From Hofstenia miamia (lineage: Eukaryota > Xenacoelomorpha > Acoela > Hofsteniidae): DNA of 64,000 bases. The translations under genes and the position numbers were made by a program. Below, piece by piece: positions 47,270 through 59,869 of the stretch; position 1 is the stretch's first letter; the number at the start of each line of letters is the position of its first letter. The notes beneath the pieces were generated by a model. It searched no databases and was not told where the DNA came from. It saw nothing but the letters and a program-made list of their open reading frames with translations. The stretch lies in the NCBI GenBank assembly GCA_900660155.1, contig CABFPE010000032.1:458771-522770 (forward strand), read 5' to 3'.

Positions 47270-49430
47270 TTTTTGAAGATGTGCAGTAGTGTAATATCTA
47301 ATGATTGATAGGCAATCTGTATTAAAGATGATATTTCTTAAATTAGCAATTCTACAGGATACTTTTTTTAATAAAAACACTATCGAAACAATGATTAATT
47401 TTAGCAAAATTTGTTTAATAGTTTAAATATAATAATATGCTGCATTTATATTATTAAAAATATTTGTTAAAATCAGTATGTATTGATACGTTTTCTTGAA
47501 TACATTCAAAGCAGTTATTCTTCACACAATTGTGCTATTTTAGCATCGCTATTTTCAACAATGTATTCAAGTAAGAAATCTTTTGCATACTTTTCTATTT
47601 AGCATTGATGGTTCTCTTTGTATTTTTAAACATTTAAAACAGTAATTGACAGTTTGTTGTAAATAAACTTCTTAAGATGTCCTTGTAAATTTCAGAAAAA
47701 ATTAATAACAGAGAGAACAAAAAATACAATTGTATAAAATTTAATAGGAAATCAATTACACTGAACTTATAATTTCAAATGATTGTCTGTTTTTAGTAAT
47801 ATATGTTATTTCTAAAAAATTATACCGTTGATACAATTTTCAATTCGATTTGCTCTATCACATAAAATGGACACCTTTAAATATTTATCTATTTTGAAAA
47901 ACATGTTAAATATATATTAGGATTTTTTCTAGAAAAAAAGTTGTTTTCCGGAATCTGGAAGAAAAAGTATAAAGACAAATATTTTGTACACACTCAAGGA
48001 TTTTGCAGTAATCCCTTCACAACTTTGTTTTGCCGCATTTTAATTCTGTCACATTACTATTTAATCAATTTCACCAAAGTATTATTAAAAAATGCGAACT
48101 GTTTTTTGCAAATTTTTATATAGATTTTTACAAAAAATATGAAAAACTGTTGGCAACTCTTTGTAATATCATTTGGTCACAACTCTTATTTCCGATTTTA
48201 GTTTCATATTTCAAACTCATTTAGCATTTTCATCATAAAATATTGATTTTCAATCTAGTTGCAATTTGTATTTTAATCGGTTACTCAACAGGCTTTTGTA
48301 AGTACATACTTATTAATGTACAGTACTTTTTCAATGATTTTTTTAATTTACCTTCAATTTTGTAACATTATTGATTATTCTAATATTAATCATTTTAGTG
48401 TTTGAGGCAAATTAATAAATGTTATGGATTTAGCAACACCTAGATCACATAGCCTTAAACTACCTATGTCCTTTATAAAAGACAAAATACTTTTGCAAAT
48501 TCAACAATTTCCTCTAATCCTTTTACGAAAATAAGAAATCCTGGAATGTGGATACAGCGATTGGTGAACGTTGAAAATTTATGCAAAAGTGTATTGTTGT
48601 GGCTGAAGTATTTGTCTTTAAAAATTCCAATTTTTAGAAAAGTTTTAATTTCTCACCATTCTTAACGTTCAGGAAATCAGGAGTCAAAAATCCATGTGAG
48701 CAGAAACTAAGGCCAACTGTTTTTTATGTAGGCAGGCAACCTAAACCAATTGAGACTTGCTGCACCCAAAGTCAGATGTCGAAACGCCTCAATGGAAAAG
48801 CACCGAGTCGTGGTTTAAAAGCACAAATAAAAAAGGGTGGTACTCCTCTATCTTGTGGTTCTTTTCGATCTTGGATAGCATTATTACTTAGTGTGCTATA
48901 ATCGTTAACGATTTCTTTAAGAAACCATAAACAAATTTAAAAAATTCTTAGGCAATTTAAGGTTCATATGCGTTCTGTAGTCAAAATTTTGTGTGGGAAT
49001 CATATATTTTAGTTGGAAATAGTAGAATTGACATTGTAGACTAAAGTTTGTAAATTATTGAAGAAATATAAATATAAAAAATGTAGTTGTAAAAAGTTGA
49101 TAAACTTGTTTTGTACTTTGAAAAAATATTACAACAGAAATCTTTATTCAAACATACATACTTTAATATTTCAGTGATAAAAATACAACCCGTTGTAGTC
49201 GTTATTGACCCAATGCAGTTTTAGAATTTATTTTAATGGCTAGATTTGATTAAAAGAAAGTAGTTTCACATGGAGCTAGTTAGCACTTATATTTTAATAT
49301 ATAATATTGATTTATATGACCAACAGTCGTAGAGGTTTAGAGTTCCGAAATATTTCAGTTGAAATAGTTGAAATTCGCAATTTGTAATTAACAAAAGCGT
49401 CAATTAAAAAATTGATAGTGTGGGAGAGAA
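47270..49430. other. Intergenic, nothing recognised
   Basis: Downstream of the desaturase stop. Several aataaa-like words occur (for example near 47371), any of which could be its polyadenylation signal. The ORFs at 47941-48224 have no motif. A slightly GC-richer patch at 48760-48870 was examined and not identified. Confidence 0.45.
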
Positions 49431-49431
49431 A

Positions 49432-49848
49432 ATATAAGATAAGATATTCTTTATTCAGATAAATATTGACAATTAATAACTGGTAATTCATCTGAAAAGC
49501 GTCGAAAAATATACAAGCATACGTAATACATACAAAACAACAAATAACTATACAATAAATCTACCAGGCTAGGGAAAAATTAATAATGAGAGATTTCAAG
49601 TACGGGTTGTTGAGTAATCATAATTTTAAAATTTATATCCTAGCCATGATTTACCTGAGATATACTGTTGTTTAAGGTAAATTTTAATTTGTCTTTTAAA
49701 AACGCTTAATTTTTCAATGTTTTTTATTTCTTTAGGCAATCAATTCCAAGTTCGGATAGCGGTATTAATGAATGATTCTTTCACAATTTTTTTTCTATAT
49801 CTAATACATGTAAAATGTTTTGATCTGGAGTTCTGCTTATGAATAAAA
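49432..49848 (-). mobile_element. LINE 3' end, antisense, same family as 45620-46900
   Basis: Begins with gataagatattctttattcag, the reverse complement of the LINE tail. The minus strand at 49848-49660 reads INTAIRTWN and LPKEIKNIEKLSVFKRQIKI, matching the C-terminal IRTWNSLSKEIKNIEK of the copy at 46230. It ends at an N gap. Confidence 0.8.
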
Positions 49849-50523
49849 NNNNNNNNNNNNNNNNNNNNNNNNNNNNNNNNNNNNNNNNNNNNNNNNNNNN
49901 NNNNNNNNNNNNNNNNNNNNNNNNNNNNNNNNNNNNNNNNNNNNNNNNNNNNNNNNNNNNNNNNNNNNNNNNNNNNNNNNNNNNNNNNNNNNNNNNNNNN
50001 NNNNNNNNNNNNNNNNNNNNNNNNNNNNNNNNNNNNNNNNNNNNNNNNNNNNNNNNNNNNNNNNNNNNNNNNNNNNNNNNNNNNNNNNNNNNNNNNNNNN
50101 NNNNNNNNNNNNNNNNNNNNNNNNNNNNNNNNNNNNNNNNNNNNNNNNNNNNNNNNNNNNNNNNNNNNNNNNNNNNNNNNNNNNNNNNNNNNNNNNNNNN
50201 NNNNNNNNNNNNNNNNNNNNNNNNNNNNNNNNNNNNNNNNNNNNNNNNNNNNNNNNNNNNNNNNNNNNNNNNNNNNNNNNNNNNNNNNNNNNNNNNNNNN
50301 NNNNNNNNNNNNNNNNNNNNNNNNNNNNNNNNNNNNNNNNNNNNNNNNNNNNNNNNNNNNNNNNNNNNNNNNNNNNNNNNNNNNNNNNNNNNNNNNNNNN
50401 NNNNNNNNNNNNNNNNNNNNNNNNNNNNNNNNNNNNNNNNNNNNNNNNNNNNNNNNNNNNNNNNNNNNNNNNNNNNNNNNNNNNNNNNNNNNNNNNNNNN
50501 NNNNNNNNNNNNNNNNNNNNNNN
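49849..50523. other. Assembly gap (675 N)
   Basis: Separates two near-identical copies of the same LINE 3' end. The 229-codon ORF across it is composed of N and is not a gene. Confidence 0.99.
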
Positions 50524-51095
50524 GATAAGATAAGATAAGATATTCTTTATTCAGATAAATATTGACAAATAATAACTGGTAATTTATCTGAAAAGCGTCG
50601 AAAAATATACAATCATACGTAATACATACAAAACAACAAATAACTATACAATAAATCTACCAGGCTAGGGAAAAATTAATAATGAGAGATTTCAAGTACG
50701 GGTTGTTGAGTAATCATAATTGTAAAATTTATATCCTAGCCATGATTTACCTGNTATCATTAAATATGCAGGTATCATCGGTTTATTGAATTAAATTACA
50801 ATCAGTTGTCGTGTGCATGTCGTTTACATATATACTGAAAAGAAGGGGATCTAGAATTGTCCCTTGAGGAACACCATTGCTAACAGGCAGCCAATTTGAA
50901 AAAACATCGCTTATCTTTACTCTCTGAAACCTATCCTTCAAATAACTAGTTATCAAATTTCTGCTTTTATTAGAAAACCCATATAGGATAATTTTGTTAT
51001 TAGTATGCTATGATTAATCGAATCAAAAGCTTTAGAAGGATCTAGGCAAGCAATAGCTACAAACTTATTTGCGTTCAGAGTAAAGCTATCGCACC
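50524..51095 (-). mobile_element. Antisense LINE: second 3' end plus RT palm
   Basis: 50524-50753 repeats 49432-49660 with a few differences. After an n at 50754 the minus strand gives, from about 51080 to 50765, FVAIACLDPSKAFDSINH (A motif), GVPQGTILDPLLFSIYVNDM (B motif) and TDDTCIF in place of YADDTCIF, with an in-frame stop just before. Because the palm follows the 3' end without the thumb region between, the join at 50754 is probably an assembly error. Confidence 0.75.
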
Positions 51096-51574
51096 AAAAC
51101 TCACAGAACAGGGATTTCTAAATGTGTGTGGCTCTAAACTCCTCTGTGTACCAGAAAAATTACAGACGATGCATTTAGATAAGAATACAAGCGAATACAT
51201 TCTCTACAAAATGTGGGGATTAATGACGATGAGAAGAGTTACACGTGTTGACCATTGAAATTGTTTTACACGCCATTTGATGTAATAAGAGTTTTATTGT
51301 ATGCTGTGTAGTGTCATAGGTTCAATTGTGGTAAAATTGCTGGAAATAGCGGATAATATATATCTGAATGTTCTTAGTAAGTTTAATTAAATTCCTTAAA
51401 AACGACACATTATTCAATCCATGAATAATCAAAAGATAGCGTGTAACATTCAAATTGCCTCTAGATCTAGTTTAAACCTATTGCGAAGAACACAAATAAC
51501 TGCTGCTAAGAGTGGCAGTTGTTATCTCTGTCCTACACTCTTAACTAATGTAAATCGAAAATATTCTTCCATCT

Positions 51575-52968
51575 ACACTAGGAATGCGATCCGGATAGTG
51601 AATTGAATATACCGGATACCGGATAATTCCGGATAATATATTGTTAAATTATTACAAAAGCAACCAGAAATATGACTTTAAAAAGCAAAATATGACCTTA
51701 TTTTAATGACAAAATATTATGGAATTGAGTGCCCTAAAATATTACCATTCATTTTTCAAAAGGATTATTTTAACTTTTTATATTAATGAGAACAACATAT
51801 AAAACAAATACAAAATCTCTTACACAATAATAACTCAATATCTTAAAACAATTGCTTCACAAGTTATAATAACAGCATACAAATTTCCATATATTATTGT
51901 GGTTAAGATTTTTGTCATAGGCCAAGAGTTTTCTCAATATAAAGAAACATCTCTCAACTGCAGCCGATGTTTCTTGATATATTGTAACTTGAAATACAAT
52001 TCCGATAAAATTTTCCAAAGCCTTTCTTCCACTATAGTAGTGAAATCGGCATTTTTTAATCGTGCCTTGATATAGGCGATTATTTCGCAGGTATCATTTC
52101 CAAGATCAAGGGTGGGAGTAAAGTACAACATCTGGTGGAATTTCAACTCTGTCCAACATTGAAAAATTTTGATATTTTATGATAGCAGCCTTAATTGAAG
52201 CCATCCGATTTTCAACCCTAGTATATTTTGCCTGAAAAGCATGGCACAGTTCTGCAACACATGTGCCTTTCAAAATCCATGAAATAATAATGTATATAGT
52301 TCATATAATATTTTTTCAGCTGCCAGCATACATTGTCAGTCTTAGAAACACGTCGACCAGTGGGTCAGATCAGATTGGGTCAACAATTACTTACCAATTA
52401 AACTTCTCGGGTGGTTAGGCCAGGAATTACATTAATTGGAATTGAATGAATATATATGTTTAGTATAAATGATTTAAACCAGTCACAATCCAGCATTAAT
52501 TTTTAAGTTTTTTTCTTAATTTAATGAAACTATGATATTTCATCAACAAATATTACCGTATTTTTCAAAATATGACTTTTTATGAATTTATAACCTTCTA
52601 TTTATCTGCAACCCATCTCTGAAAACCTTCTAATTTTAAACACACTGCAAAATAAACCAACAGAAAAAATATGACTTTTATTACTTTTGGTTGCCCTAAT
52701 TATTAGTGAAGAACAATCTCATTTCTCAATTAATATCGACCACTTGCGAAAAAAATATATATTAAATAGTCTACATCTTGCTATGTCAGAAAAACAACTT
52801 GTTTTGTTTAATAACAATATAATATAATTTTTTCTCAAAAATTCCATTTTTAAATGAAGTTTTATCCGGTAAAATCTGGTAAACAAGTTAAATTTTACCA
52901 GATACCAGATATACGGATCCAGTTGTGCAATTTCCGATTTTACCCATACTGGCACATCCCTAAACTAC
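51575..52968 (-). mobile_element. Decayed hAT transposon with dimerisation-domain remnant
   Basis: Ends read taggaatgcgatccgg at about 51580 and, inverted, tagggatgtgccagtatggg at about 52966, partly matching and both followed by subterminal ccggat/ctggta repeats as is usual in hAT elements. The minus strand at 52146-51934 and in the next frame to about 51860 carries hAT C-terminal sequence: QYIKKHRLQLRDV, then, after a shift, LAYDKNLNHNNMEICMLL, matching the Dimer_Tnp_hAT region (…S-A-VER-FS-LRK----D---NN...). The catalytic domain is not recognisable. No 8-bp target duplication was confirmed. Confidence 0.7.
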
Positions 52969-52974
52969 ACTATT

Positions 52975-54715
52975 TGCGATAAAGCAATATGTCCAAATCA
53001 TTCTACTACGAGTAAAATCTGTAAATTGCAATGAATAAATAACTAACTCCAGGTTTATATTAGTTTTGCAAACTTTTAACTTCACCAGTTTTGTAGGTTT
53101 TTCAGTTGAGGTCAACTATTATTGTTATTGAGAAAATTTAACGAGTATGATTGGGTTAAGTGCAGGGCTACCTTAGGTAGCCTTGGTTAAGTGATAAATA
53201 AGACAATTAAAATATGGCAAATCTAGTTGTCCAAAATTTGCCAACACGTCCTTGCTCTTCAAAAATAATATTAGAATATATCATTTTACTTCATATCTCT
53301 AATTTTTAGAAGCGGTATTTTTCTAAAATTCATTTTTTAGTCCTAAGTTCATATTAACAATCAAATTTCAGAGCACATATGCATATGTGTAGTAAATAAA
53401 GTGGTAAATGTCACTATGCTCTTAAAGTTTCTTGCACTAAGCTTTCTACTGTGAAGTTTAGGATGGTAATATATCTTCAATAAATACCCAAATTTTAAAG
53501 CACCGAAAACTTATTAACCAGGATGTTACTCGCTCTTCACTCAAGATCAAAAGACTTAAGCTTTACCAAGATGATTCAGATGTTATCAAAGTTTATTGCT
53601 TGTATATGTTCAATCATTGGCTGACTAAATGGATTATCTTCATCTAAATTTATCTATATCAGTTTTAAGCCCTAACATAATTTATTTGATTGAAATTTAG
53701 TTGAAGCCTTAACAGTGTATTCAATAGCCTCTCACATTTAGCTATGAGTTTCTATCCCAGAAAGCCGACATTAGACTTTGTGACAGCATTAATCAAAATA
53801 TCATTTCCAACAAGGCTGTATAATCATAGATTTTGAAGGCAGAATCGTCTTCGTTAACTGCTAAATCCGGATTACTTTAGTCCATTTCGAGAAATTTTAG
53901 AACATTTTGAAAATCCAACTGGTCCAATTAAATGTTTGTTCAAATTAACAGGGTGAATATTTTCACTAAGGATTTTGGTAATAAGCGACGCCTTTTAAAA
54001 ACATAATAAATGGAAATACTTCTGAAGTAGCTGTCAAGTCATTAGTAATTGAGTAAGAGGAATATTTATTCCACACATGTATGCTACAGAATCTGAAACT
54101 ATATATTTCACGTGACTAAGATATGTAACGATTATAGGAAGATAATTGAATTTGGAAGCATTGCCAAAATGCGTAGAAAGAATAATACCGTGTTAATACA
54201 TTCAAATATGGTATGAGATTGCCATTCTGTAGATAGATTCAATTTTCTCAATCGTGTCAAAATTTCCAATAAAAAATATTGCTTAAAGAGAAAGTTACGA
54301 CTAAATAATACTGATGATTTATGTGAATTCACAAAACACATACGCACAAATCTAATTTAAAAATATCGCAATTTTTTTATGACTTGCAATGGTTTTTGTA
54401 TTGAATTAGATTGTTTCTAACATTTCGTTTCAGTAATTTTTTTATATGAAAAAGAATAAAATGAAGTTAAACGTTGACGAGACTAAATTTATGGTGCGAA
54501 ATAGTTCTAACAAGAATGAAAAACTCATATTAAAAATAAATATAAATATATAAGAAGTGACCAAATTTATAAATTTAGAAATAACTTTCGATAAAAAGTT
54601 TACACTTGGAAATAAAGTCAAGAAAATAATGCCTAAATGGTACAATGAATTAAAATACTATTTAAACTTCAAAATTTATACCCATTAATTGGCAAATAAT
54701 TCAAATGAAATATAT
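52975..54715. other. Intergenic, nothing recognised
   Basis: Short minus-strand ORFs at 54132-54347 and 54442-54645 lack motifs. The plus strand near 54460-54620 (KLNVDETKFMVRNSSNKNEK, then FINLEITFDKKFT) resembles a LINE thumb region and may be one more small LINE scrap. Confidence 0.4.
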
Positions 54716-54726
54716 ATATATATATG

Positions 54727-55237
54727 GGCTTTATACTGAGCGCCAACGACCACCGATTTTCCCCATACTTAGCGCCAGCATGCAGCTCGGCCGGTTAACG
54801 TCAAAAGTATGCGTGATAGCTTTAGGGTTTATTTAATAGCTACACAACCAAATTTGGGCTCAAAGGAAGCAATTCTAAAAAAATATATAAAAAATGAAAA
54901 ATATTATTGAAAAAATTGGATTTATTGCCATTTCAACAGCTATGAATGTGTTTTGGAACTAATTTTTACATTTTCAAAAAATTTGGGCGTTGTTCAATAT
55001 CTGATATTATTTTCAGATCAATATTGGCAGTTCTTCCCAGTGAAAATGAGTTCCGCTTCCGGCCATGTCAAAAATTCCAATTTTTTATCAGAGTCAGTAA
55101 ACCACGTGCTTAAGTCATTTCTGATGCCAAAATTTGGAAAAGACATGTGTGGGGTTCAATCTTGTTTCAAAATAATACGTAGCGCCCTCTAAATACTTAA
55201 CGCCATTATATTTTTGACAACCTTTAACAAAGCGCCC
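54727..55237. mobile_element. Candidate DNA element with repeated AGCGCC words
   Basis: A block of about 510 bp lies between (TA)n tracts, beginning gggctttatactgagcgcca and ending acaaagcgcccg. The word agcgcc/acgcca recurs near both ends (about 54739, 54772, 55183, 55201, 55231). The 79-codon ORF 54953-55192 has no recognised motif. Ends are only weakly inverted. Superfamily unknown. Confidence 0.4.
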
Positions 55238-55238
55238 G

Positions 55239-55271
<33 letters not shown>

Positions 55272-56538
55272 TGCTTCGGTACTTATTTTCAGGCTTGTTA
55301 TAACGAAGCTCGGCAAAAGAATGAAGGTCTTTATGCTATATTTGTAAATTTAATTTGTGTATAGAGGATTTAAAAATAAATATTATTAATATTATTATTG
55401 AAAATAAATCACTGATTCTTTTACTATTAATATAAAATGATATTGTTAACTTTATTTTAAGAAAGATTTTTGCGATTTATTTACACATAATTTGGCTTTG
55501 TACATATATTTGGAATCATTGATAACCGACTAATCGTGAAATGGTGGGGTATCTGGTGGCCGTTGTCATGCATTTGTCGCGATCAATGAATAAGGAATCT
55601 TGTTTGAAGGCGATCTCAGTTTCCAGGGCACGTCTGGTCTCCATAAGATCAGCTCTACTTTGTTGAGCTTCTGCTAACTTATTTTTCAATGCCTCAATTG
55701 AAGCTTTAATTTCTTGAACTTCTTCAACAAGACTAAATAAAAAATAAATAAAAACGCGTGCAAAGTTATGTACTATACATGTGTGTCATATACATCACAT
55801 TCTGAAGTACTTTTTACCAATATAAATATAAACGTTTCATATTTGTCAACGACAAGTGGAGAGTTGGAAACGGGTCACACATTTTGATCCATCAATAATA
55901 AGTCATTTTGAAAATCTTTAACCCAAGGCTTGGTAATATCCGTGACCCAATACCAAACTCATGATATGCTTTTTGAAAGAGTCATGACTAATTCAATCAT
56001 TATAAATAAATAAACCAACAACAATTGAGCATATGACTAATGAGTGAATTCGACATAACATCATTTCGCTAAATAATTTCACTTAAAAATTTTGAAAATT
56101 TAATCTAATAAGACATCGATAGACAAATGCACAAGAATGTTAACCAGTGTATTGAAGATATTCGGAGTATATAACACAATATGCAATAAATTGTCCATTG
56201 GTAACGTCACCCTAATAAATATTTTGCATGCGACGGTCACCATTCGAATCCTTAATTGCAAAACCAGATAATAAAAGATTTTTCTCAAACTAAGGAAAAG
56301 ATTATTAAATATGGTTGGTTGATAACCCAGCCTTTTGAAAAAAGTTGACCCATGACCAGCGAATGTGTCGTGTCGAATTAACCCGTTTCCCACTCTGTTT
56401 GAATATCAATAATTATTTTAAAACTATATTTAGTGTAGTGGCTTTGTGAATATCTTTTAGGACATACAAGATATATGGTTTTAGTTCAAAAAATATCCTC
56501 TACCTAAGTCTAATGAAATAGTAATTCTTCCTGTTAAA
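55210..56538. repeat. 1329-bp exact direct duplication, left copy
   Basis: Identical by eye to 56540-57868, with a single n at 56539 between them. It contains the last tektin exon and intron sequence. The join at an n and the perfect identity including microsatellite length argue for an unmerged contig overlap. Confidence 0.92.
55516..55732 (-). CDS. Tektin, last coding exon (left copy)
   Basis: Minus-strand exon beginning after TTTAG (acceptor at 55733-55734) with one base completing an Arg codon, then LVEEVQEIKASIEALKNKLA, MET-RALETEI and DSLFIDRDKCM, the conserved tektin C-terminal coiled coil and its FIDRDKC block, ending SRLVGYQ and TGA at 55518-55516. Tektins form filaments in the doublet microtubules of cilia and flagella. 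The TRYP...RL-GYQ end suggests tektin-4, from memory only. This exon is duplicated exactly at 56846-57062; only one copy is likely real. Confidence 0.85.
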
Positions 56539-56539
56539 N

Positions 56540-56568
56540 ATTTTTGACAACCTTTAACAAAGCGCCCG

Positions 56569-56601
<33 letters not shown>

Positions 56602-57868
56602 TGCTTCGGTACTTATTTTCAGGCTTGTTATAACGAAGCTCGGCAAAAGAATGAAGGTCTTTATGCTATATTTGTAAATTTAATTTGTGTATAGAGGATT
56701 TAAAAATAAATATTATTAATATTATTATTGAAAATAAATCACTGATTCTTTTACTATTAATATAAAATGATATTGTTAACTTTATTTTAAGAAAGATTTT
56801 TGCGATTTATTTACACATAATTTGGCTTTGTACATATATTTGGAATCATTGATAACCGACTAATCGTGAAATGGTGGGGTATCTGGTGGCCGTTGTCATG
56901 CATTTGTCGCGATCAATGAATAAGGAATCTTGTTTGAAGGCGATCTCAGTTTCCAGGGCACGTCTGGTCTCCATAAGATCAGCTCTACTTTGTTGAGCTT
57001 CTGCTAACTTATTTTTCAATGCCTCAATTGAAGCTTTAATTTCTTGAACTTCTTCAACAAGACTAAATAAAAAATAAATAAAAACGCGTGCAAAGTTATG
57101 TACTATACATGTGTGTCATATACATCACATTCTGAAGTACTTTTTACCAATATAAATATAAACGTTTCATATTTGTCAACGACAAGTGGAGAGTTGGAAA
57201 CGGGTCACACATTTTGATCCATCAATAATAAGTCATTTTGAAAATCTTTAACCCAAGGCTTGGTAATATCCGTGACCCAATACCAAACTCATGATATGCT
57301 TTTTGAAAGAGTCATGACTAATTCAATCATTATAAATAAATAAACCAACAACAATTGAGCATATGACTAATGAGTGAATTCGACATAACATCATTTCGCT
57401 AAATAATTTCACTTAAAAATTTTGAAAATTTAATCTAATAAGACATCGATAGACAAATGCACAAGAATGTTAACCAGTGTATTGAAGATATTCGGAGTAT
57501 ATAACACAATATGCAATAAATTGTCCATTGGTAACGTCACCCTAATAAATATTTTGCATGCGACGGTCACCATTCGAATCCTTAATTGCAAAACCAGATA
57601 ATAAAAGATTTTTCTCAAACTAAGGAAAAGATTATTAAATATGGTTGGTTGATAACCCAGCCTTTTGAAAAAAGTTGACCCATGACCAGCGAATGTGTCG
57701 TGTCGAATTAACCCGTTTCCCACTCTGTTTGAATATCAATAATTATTTTAAAACTATATTTAGTGTAGTGGCTTTGTGAATATCTTTTAGGACATACAAG
57801 ATATATGGTTTTAGTTCAAAAAATATCCTCTACCTAAGTCTAATGAAATAGTAATTCTTCCTGTTAAA
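56540..57868. repeat. 1329-bp exact direct duplication, right copy
   Basis: Second copy of 55210-56538. The 97-codon minus-strand ORF present in both copies (56100-56393 and 57430-57723) lies in intron sequence, is antisense-neutral and has no recognisable motif. Confidence 0.92.
56846..57062 (-). CDS. Tektin, last coding exon (right copy)
   Basis: Same sequence as the exon at 55516-55732, offset by 1330. Joined to the exon at 59235-59389 it gives an Arg codon across the junction (CG|T) and the continuous run NDAPQKR-LVEEVQEI. If the duplication is artefactual, these two entries are the same exon. Confidence 0.85.
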
Positions 57869-58169
57869 ACACAATTTTTTCATTCGTAAATGCTTAATTC
57901 AAAGTTCTAAAATCCAATATTTTGAATTTTCTGACTTCATATGATTTTGGGGAATTTGGATTTTCATTCACATTTCAAAAAAATTCATTGCAAACTTATT
58001 AAGAAATCATTCGAAATTAAACAAATAAGACATAAGCAATTTGGATTGAAATAATGTTATACGGGAACTATATAATTTGGTGATGATTCATACAACTAAC
58101 TAAGCTTCGGATCATCACTGCATCATGAATCAACTACAAATCTTAAAACATAAAATTTTAAAATTCTAG

Positions 58170-58435
58170 AAAATGTACAATGTTGTGCCCTAGATCATTT
58201 AGCACTGCTGCTCAAGAATTAAAACATGATAGCTCCCTTATCTACTTGGTGTGTCTAAAAAAGAGTAAGACTCATTCGAAAATATTGTATAGCACAAGAA
58301 AGTCACACACGCACACACAAATTTATATTATATATATATATTATTACTATTATTTTGTAAATACATGTATTTGTAGTTTGTAGGTTTTGTACTAGTTTCC
58401 AGCAATAAATTTGCTTTGACTCTTATTTATAAGGC
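58170..58435 (+). mobile_element. LINE 3' end, same family as 8465-10590
   Basis: The 3' end reads gtttgtag...gcaataaatttgctttgact and closely follows the terminus at 10500-10585. The upstream frame 58180-58330 (PRSFSTAAQELKHDSSL) may be its C-terminal coding end. It lies in the last intron of the tektin gene, on the opposite strand. Confidence 0.65.
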
Positions 58436-58579
58436 ATGTAAAACATCGCAGCGAGATGAATGATAATTTGAAATTTTATGCTCAAGCTCAAATTAAATTT
58501 AGGAATCGGCAGATAAGATATACAGCGCTCTCTTCATTTTGTATTTATATAATTGCCCATCTTATGATTTCTCCGTGGA

Positions 58580-59090
58580 CGAGACCCACTACGATCAAAA
58601 CTCACAAAACATATACTGGGTTCCAAAAATGACCAAAGCTAGTTGGTCTACAAAGTAGAGCTCACGAACAAGAAGACCATGTTCTATATGCTTACTCCAA
58701 ACGAGATGGAGAAGTTTCATATTCCAGCAACAACGGTTTAATTTTCTGCAGTCTGGAAGAGGGAAATGGGGAAAGTTCCAAACAAAATTTAATCCTTCAA
58801 AAGGACAATGTTGCAATATTTACCAAAGATTTTATTAACAAAAGTACATGGAACTGCAATGCAACCACCATACTCTCTTGGTCTCAACTTATGTGATGGG
58901 TGGTTGTTCAACTTGCTGAAAAGTCATCTCAACCTGATCAACTTTGATGAAGAAAATGGAATATTTAATAAACTTTGTTACTTATTAAATTTATCATTGC
59001 AAAAAATGATAACTACTGCTAATCACGAAAGTGTTATCGACTACATTCACAAAACAAGAAGACTTTACTACACTCACCTAAAAAGTTAAG
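58580..59090 (+). mobile_element. Tc1/mariner-family remnant (C-terminal part)
   Basis: 58808-59089 contains PPYSLGLNLCDGWLFNLLKS, resembling PPYSPDLNLCDRWLF of mariner-related transposases with the third acidic residue region (SPDLN) altered to SLGLN, and ends RRLYYTHLKS. Upstream pieces (LQKDNVAIFT) resemble the QDNA block holding the second Asp. It lies in a tektin intron. N-terminal half and ends were not found. Confidence 0.5.
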
Positions 59091-59234
59091 TTGGAAGAAA
59101 TTATTTATTACCTTATTAAATCAATACTAATTTGTTTATAATTTTGATGGCAAAAGTTTGATAATTTTTTAATGTAATTGTGCTTATGTACGAATATAAG
59201 TTTTTGTTAAGGGGAAAGAAATGGTAGATATTAC

Positions 59235-59389
59235 CGTTTTTGAGGAGCGTCATTGCAAAGATCGTTATTCGGTCGCCACGAACGCGTTTCTAGACGACTT
59301 TGTGCAACTTTCAGTGGAGGTTCCATGTTCTTAATAGCAGTTTGTAGATTTTGAATGTTGTCTTCTTGCTTTTTAATTTCCTTACACGT
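59235..59389 (-). CDS. Tektin, internal exon with the signature nonapeptide
   Basis: Minus-strand exon from the acceptor TTTTTAG (59391-59390) to the donor G|GTAATA at 59234. It reads TCKEIKKQEDNIQNLQTAIK, KVAQSRLETRSWRPNNDLCND and APQKR. RPNNDLCND is the tektin signature (usually RPNVELCRD), preceded by the typical KVAQ-RLE-R. The frame enters in phase 0 and leaves after two bases of an Arg codon, as required by the next exon. Confidence 0.92.
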
Positions 59390-59869
59390 CTAAAAATATA
59401 AATGAAGAATATACAATAAATCTTGCCAACTCAAAATTCAAATGAATCGGTACTAAATTTTCTTATATGACGATGGTTGGTTTATGTCGAATTTGACAAG
59501 TTTAGGATCTCAATTAAGAAATGCCTTAAACACATGTATTTATTTTTTGTCCAGCCATATATTTTAACTTAAACTGCCTATTTTTCAAAGCCTATCATGA
59601 AATTTGGAAATCTATTGGTGAACGTGCTTAAACATACTGTTGAAAATGTGCATTAAACTGTTTTGCTGTGCTTGAAGTACTTAAAAAGATTCACTATTTT
59701 TCATTTAAAATTAAAAATTTTAAAATAATCCTTGAAATAAGTATTTCATGGCCTCCTGATCTTCACAGTTTCTTTCAACATTGAACTAGCTAAAAATACG
59801 GTTAAAATGTATGTGTTTCATGTACAAAATTGATTATTTTATAAATTAACATCACGATTAAAAATATAC

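Noticed and set aside
48760..48870. Possible tRNA or small RNA gene
   Set aside because: No complete A/B box pair or cloverleaf could be drawn by eye.
49839..50528. 229-codon ORF
   Set aside because: Almost entirely N; no sequence evidence.
56100..57723. 97-codon ORF present twice as a conserved duplicated gene
   Set aside because: It is duplicated only because the whole 1329-bp block is; it lies in tektin intron sequence and shows no motif.
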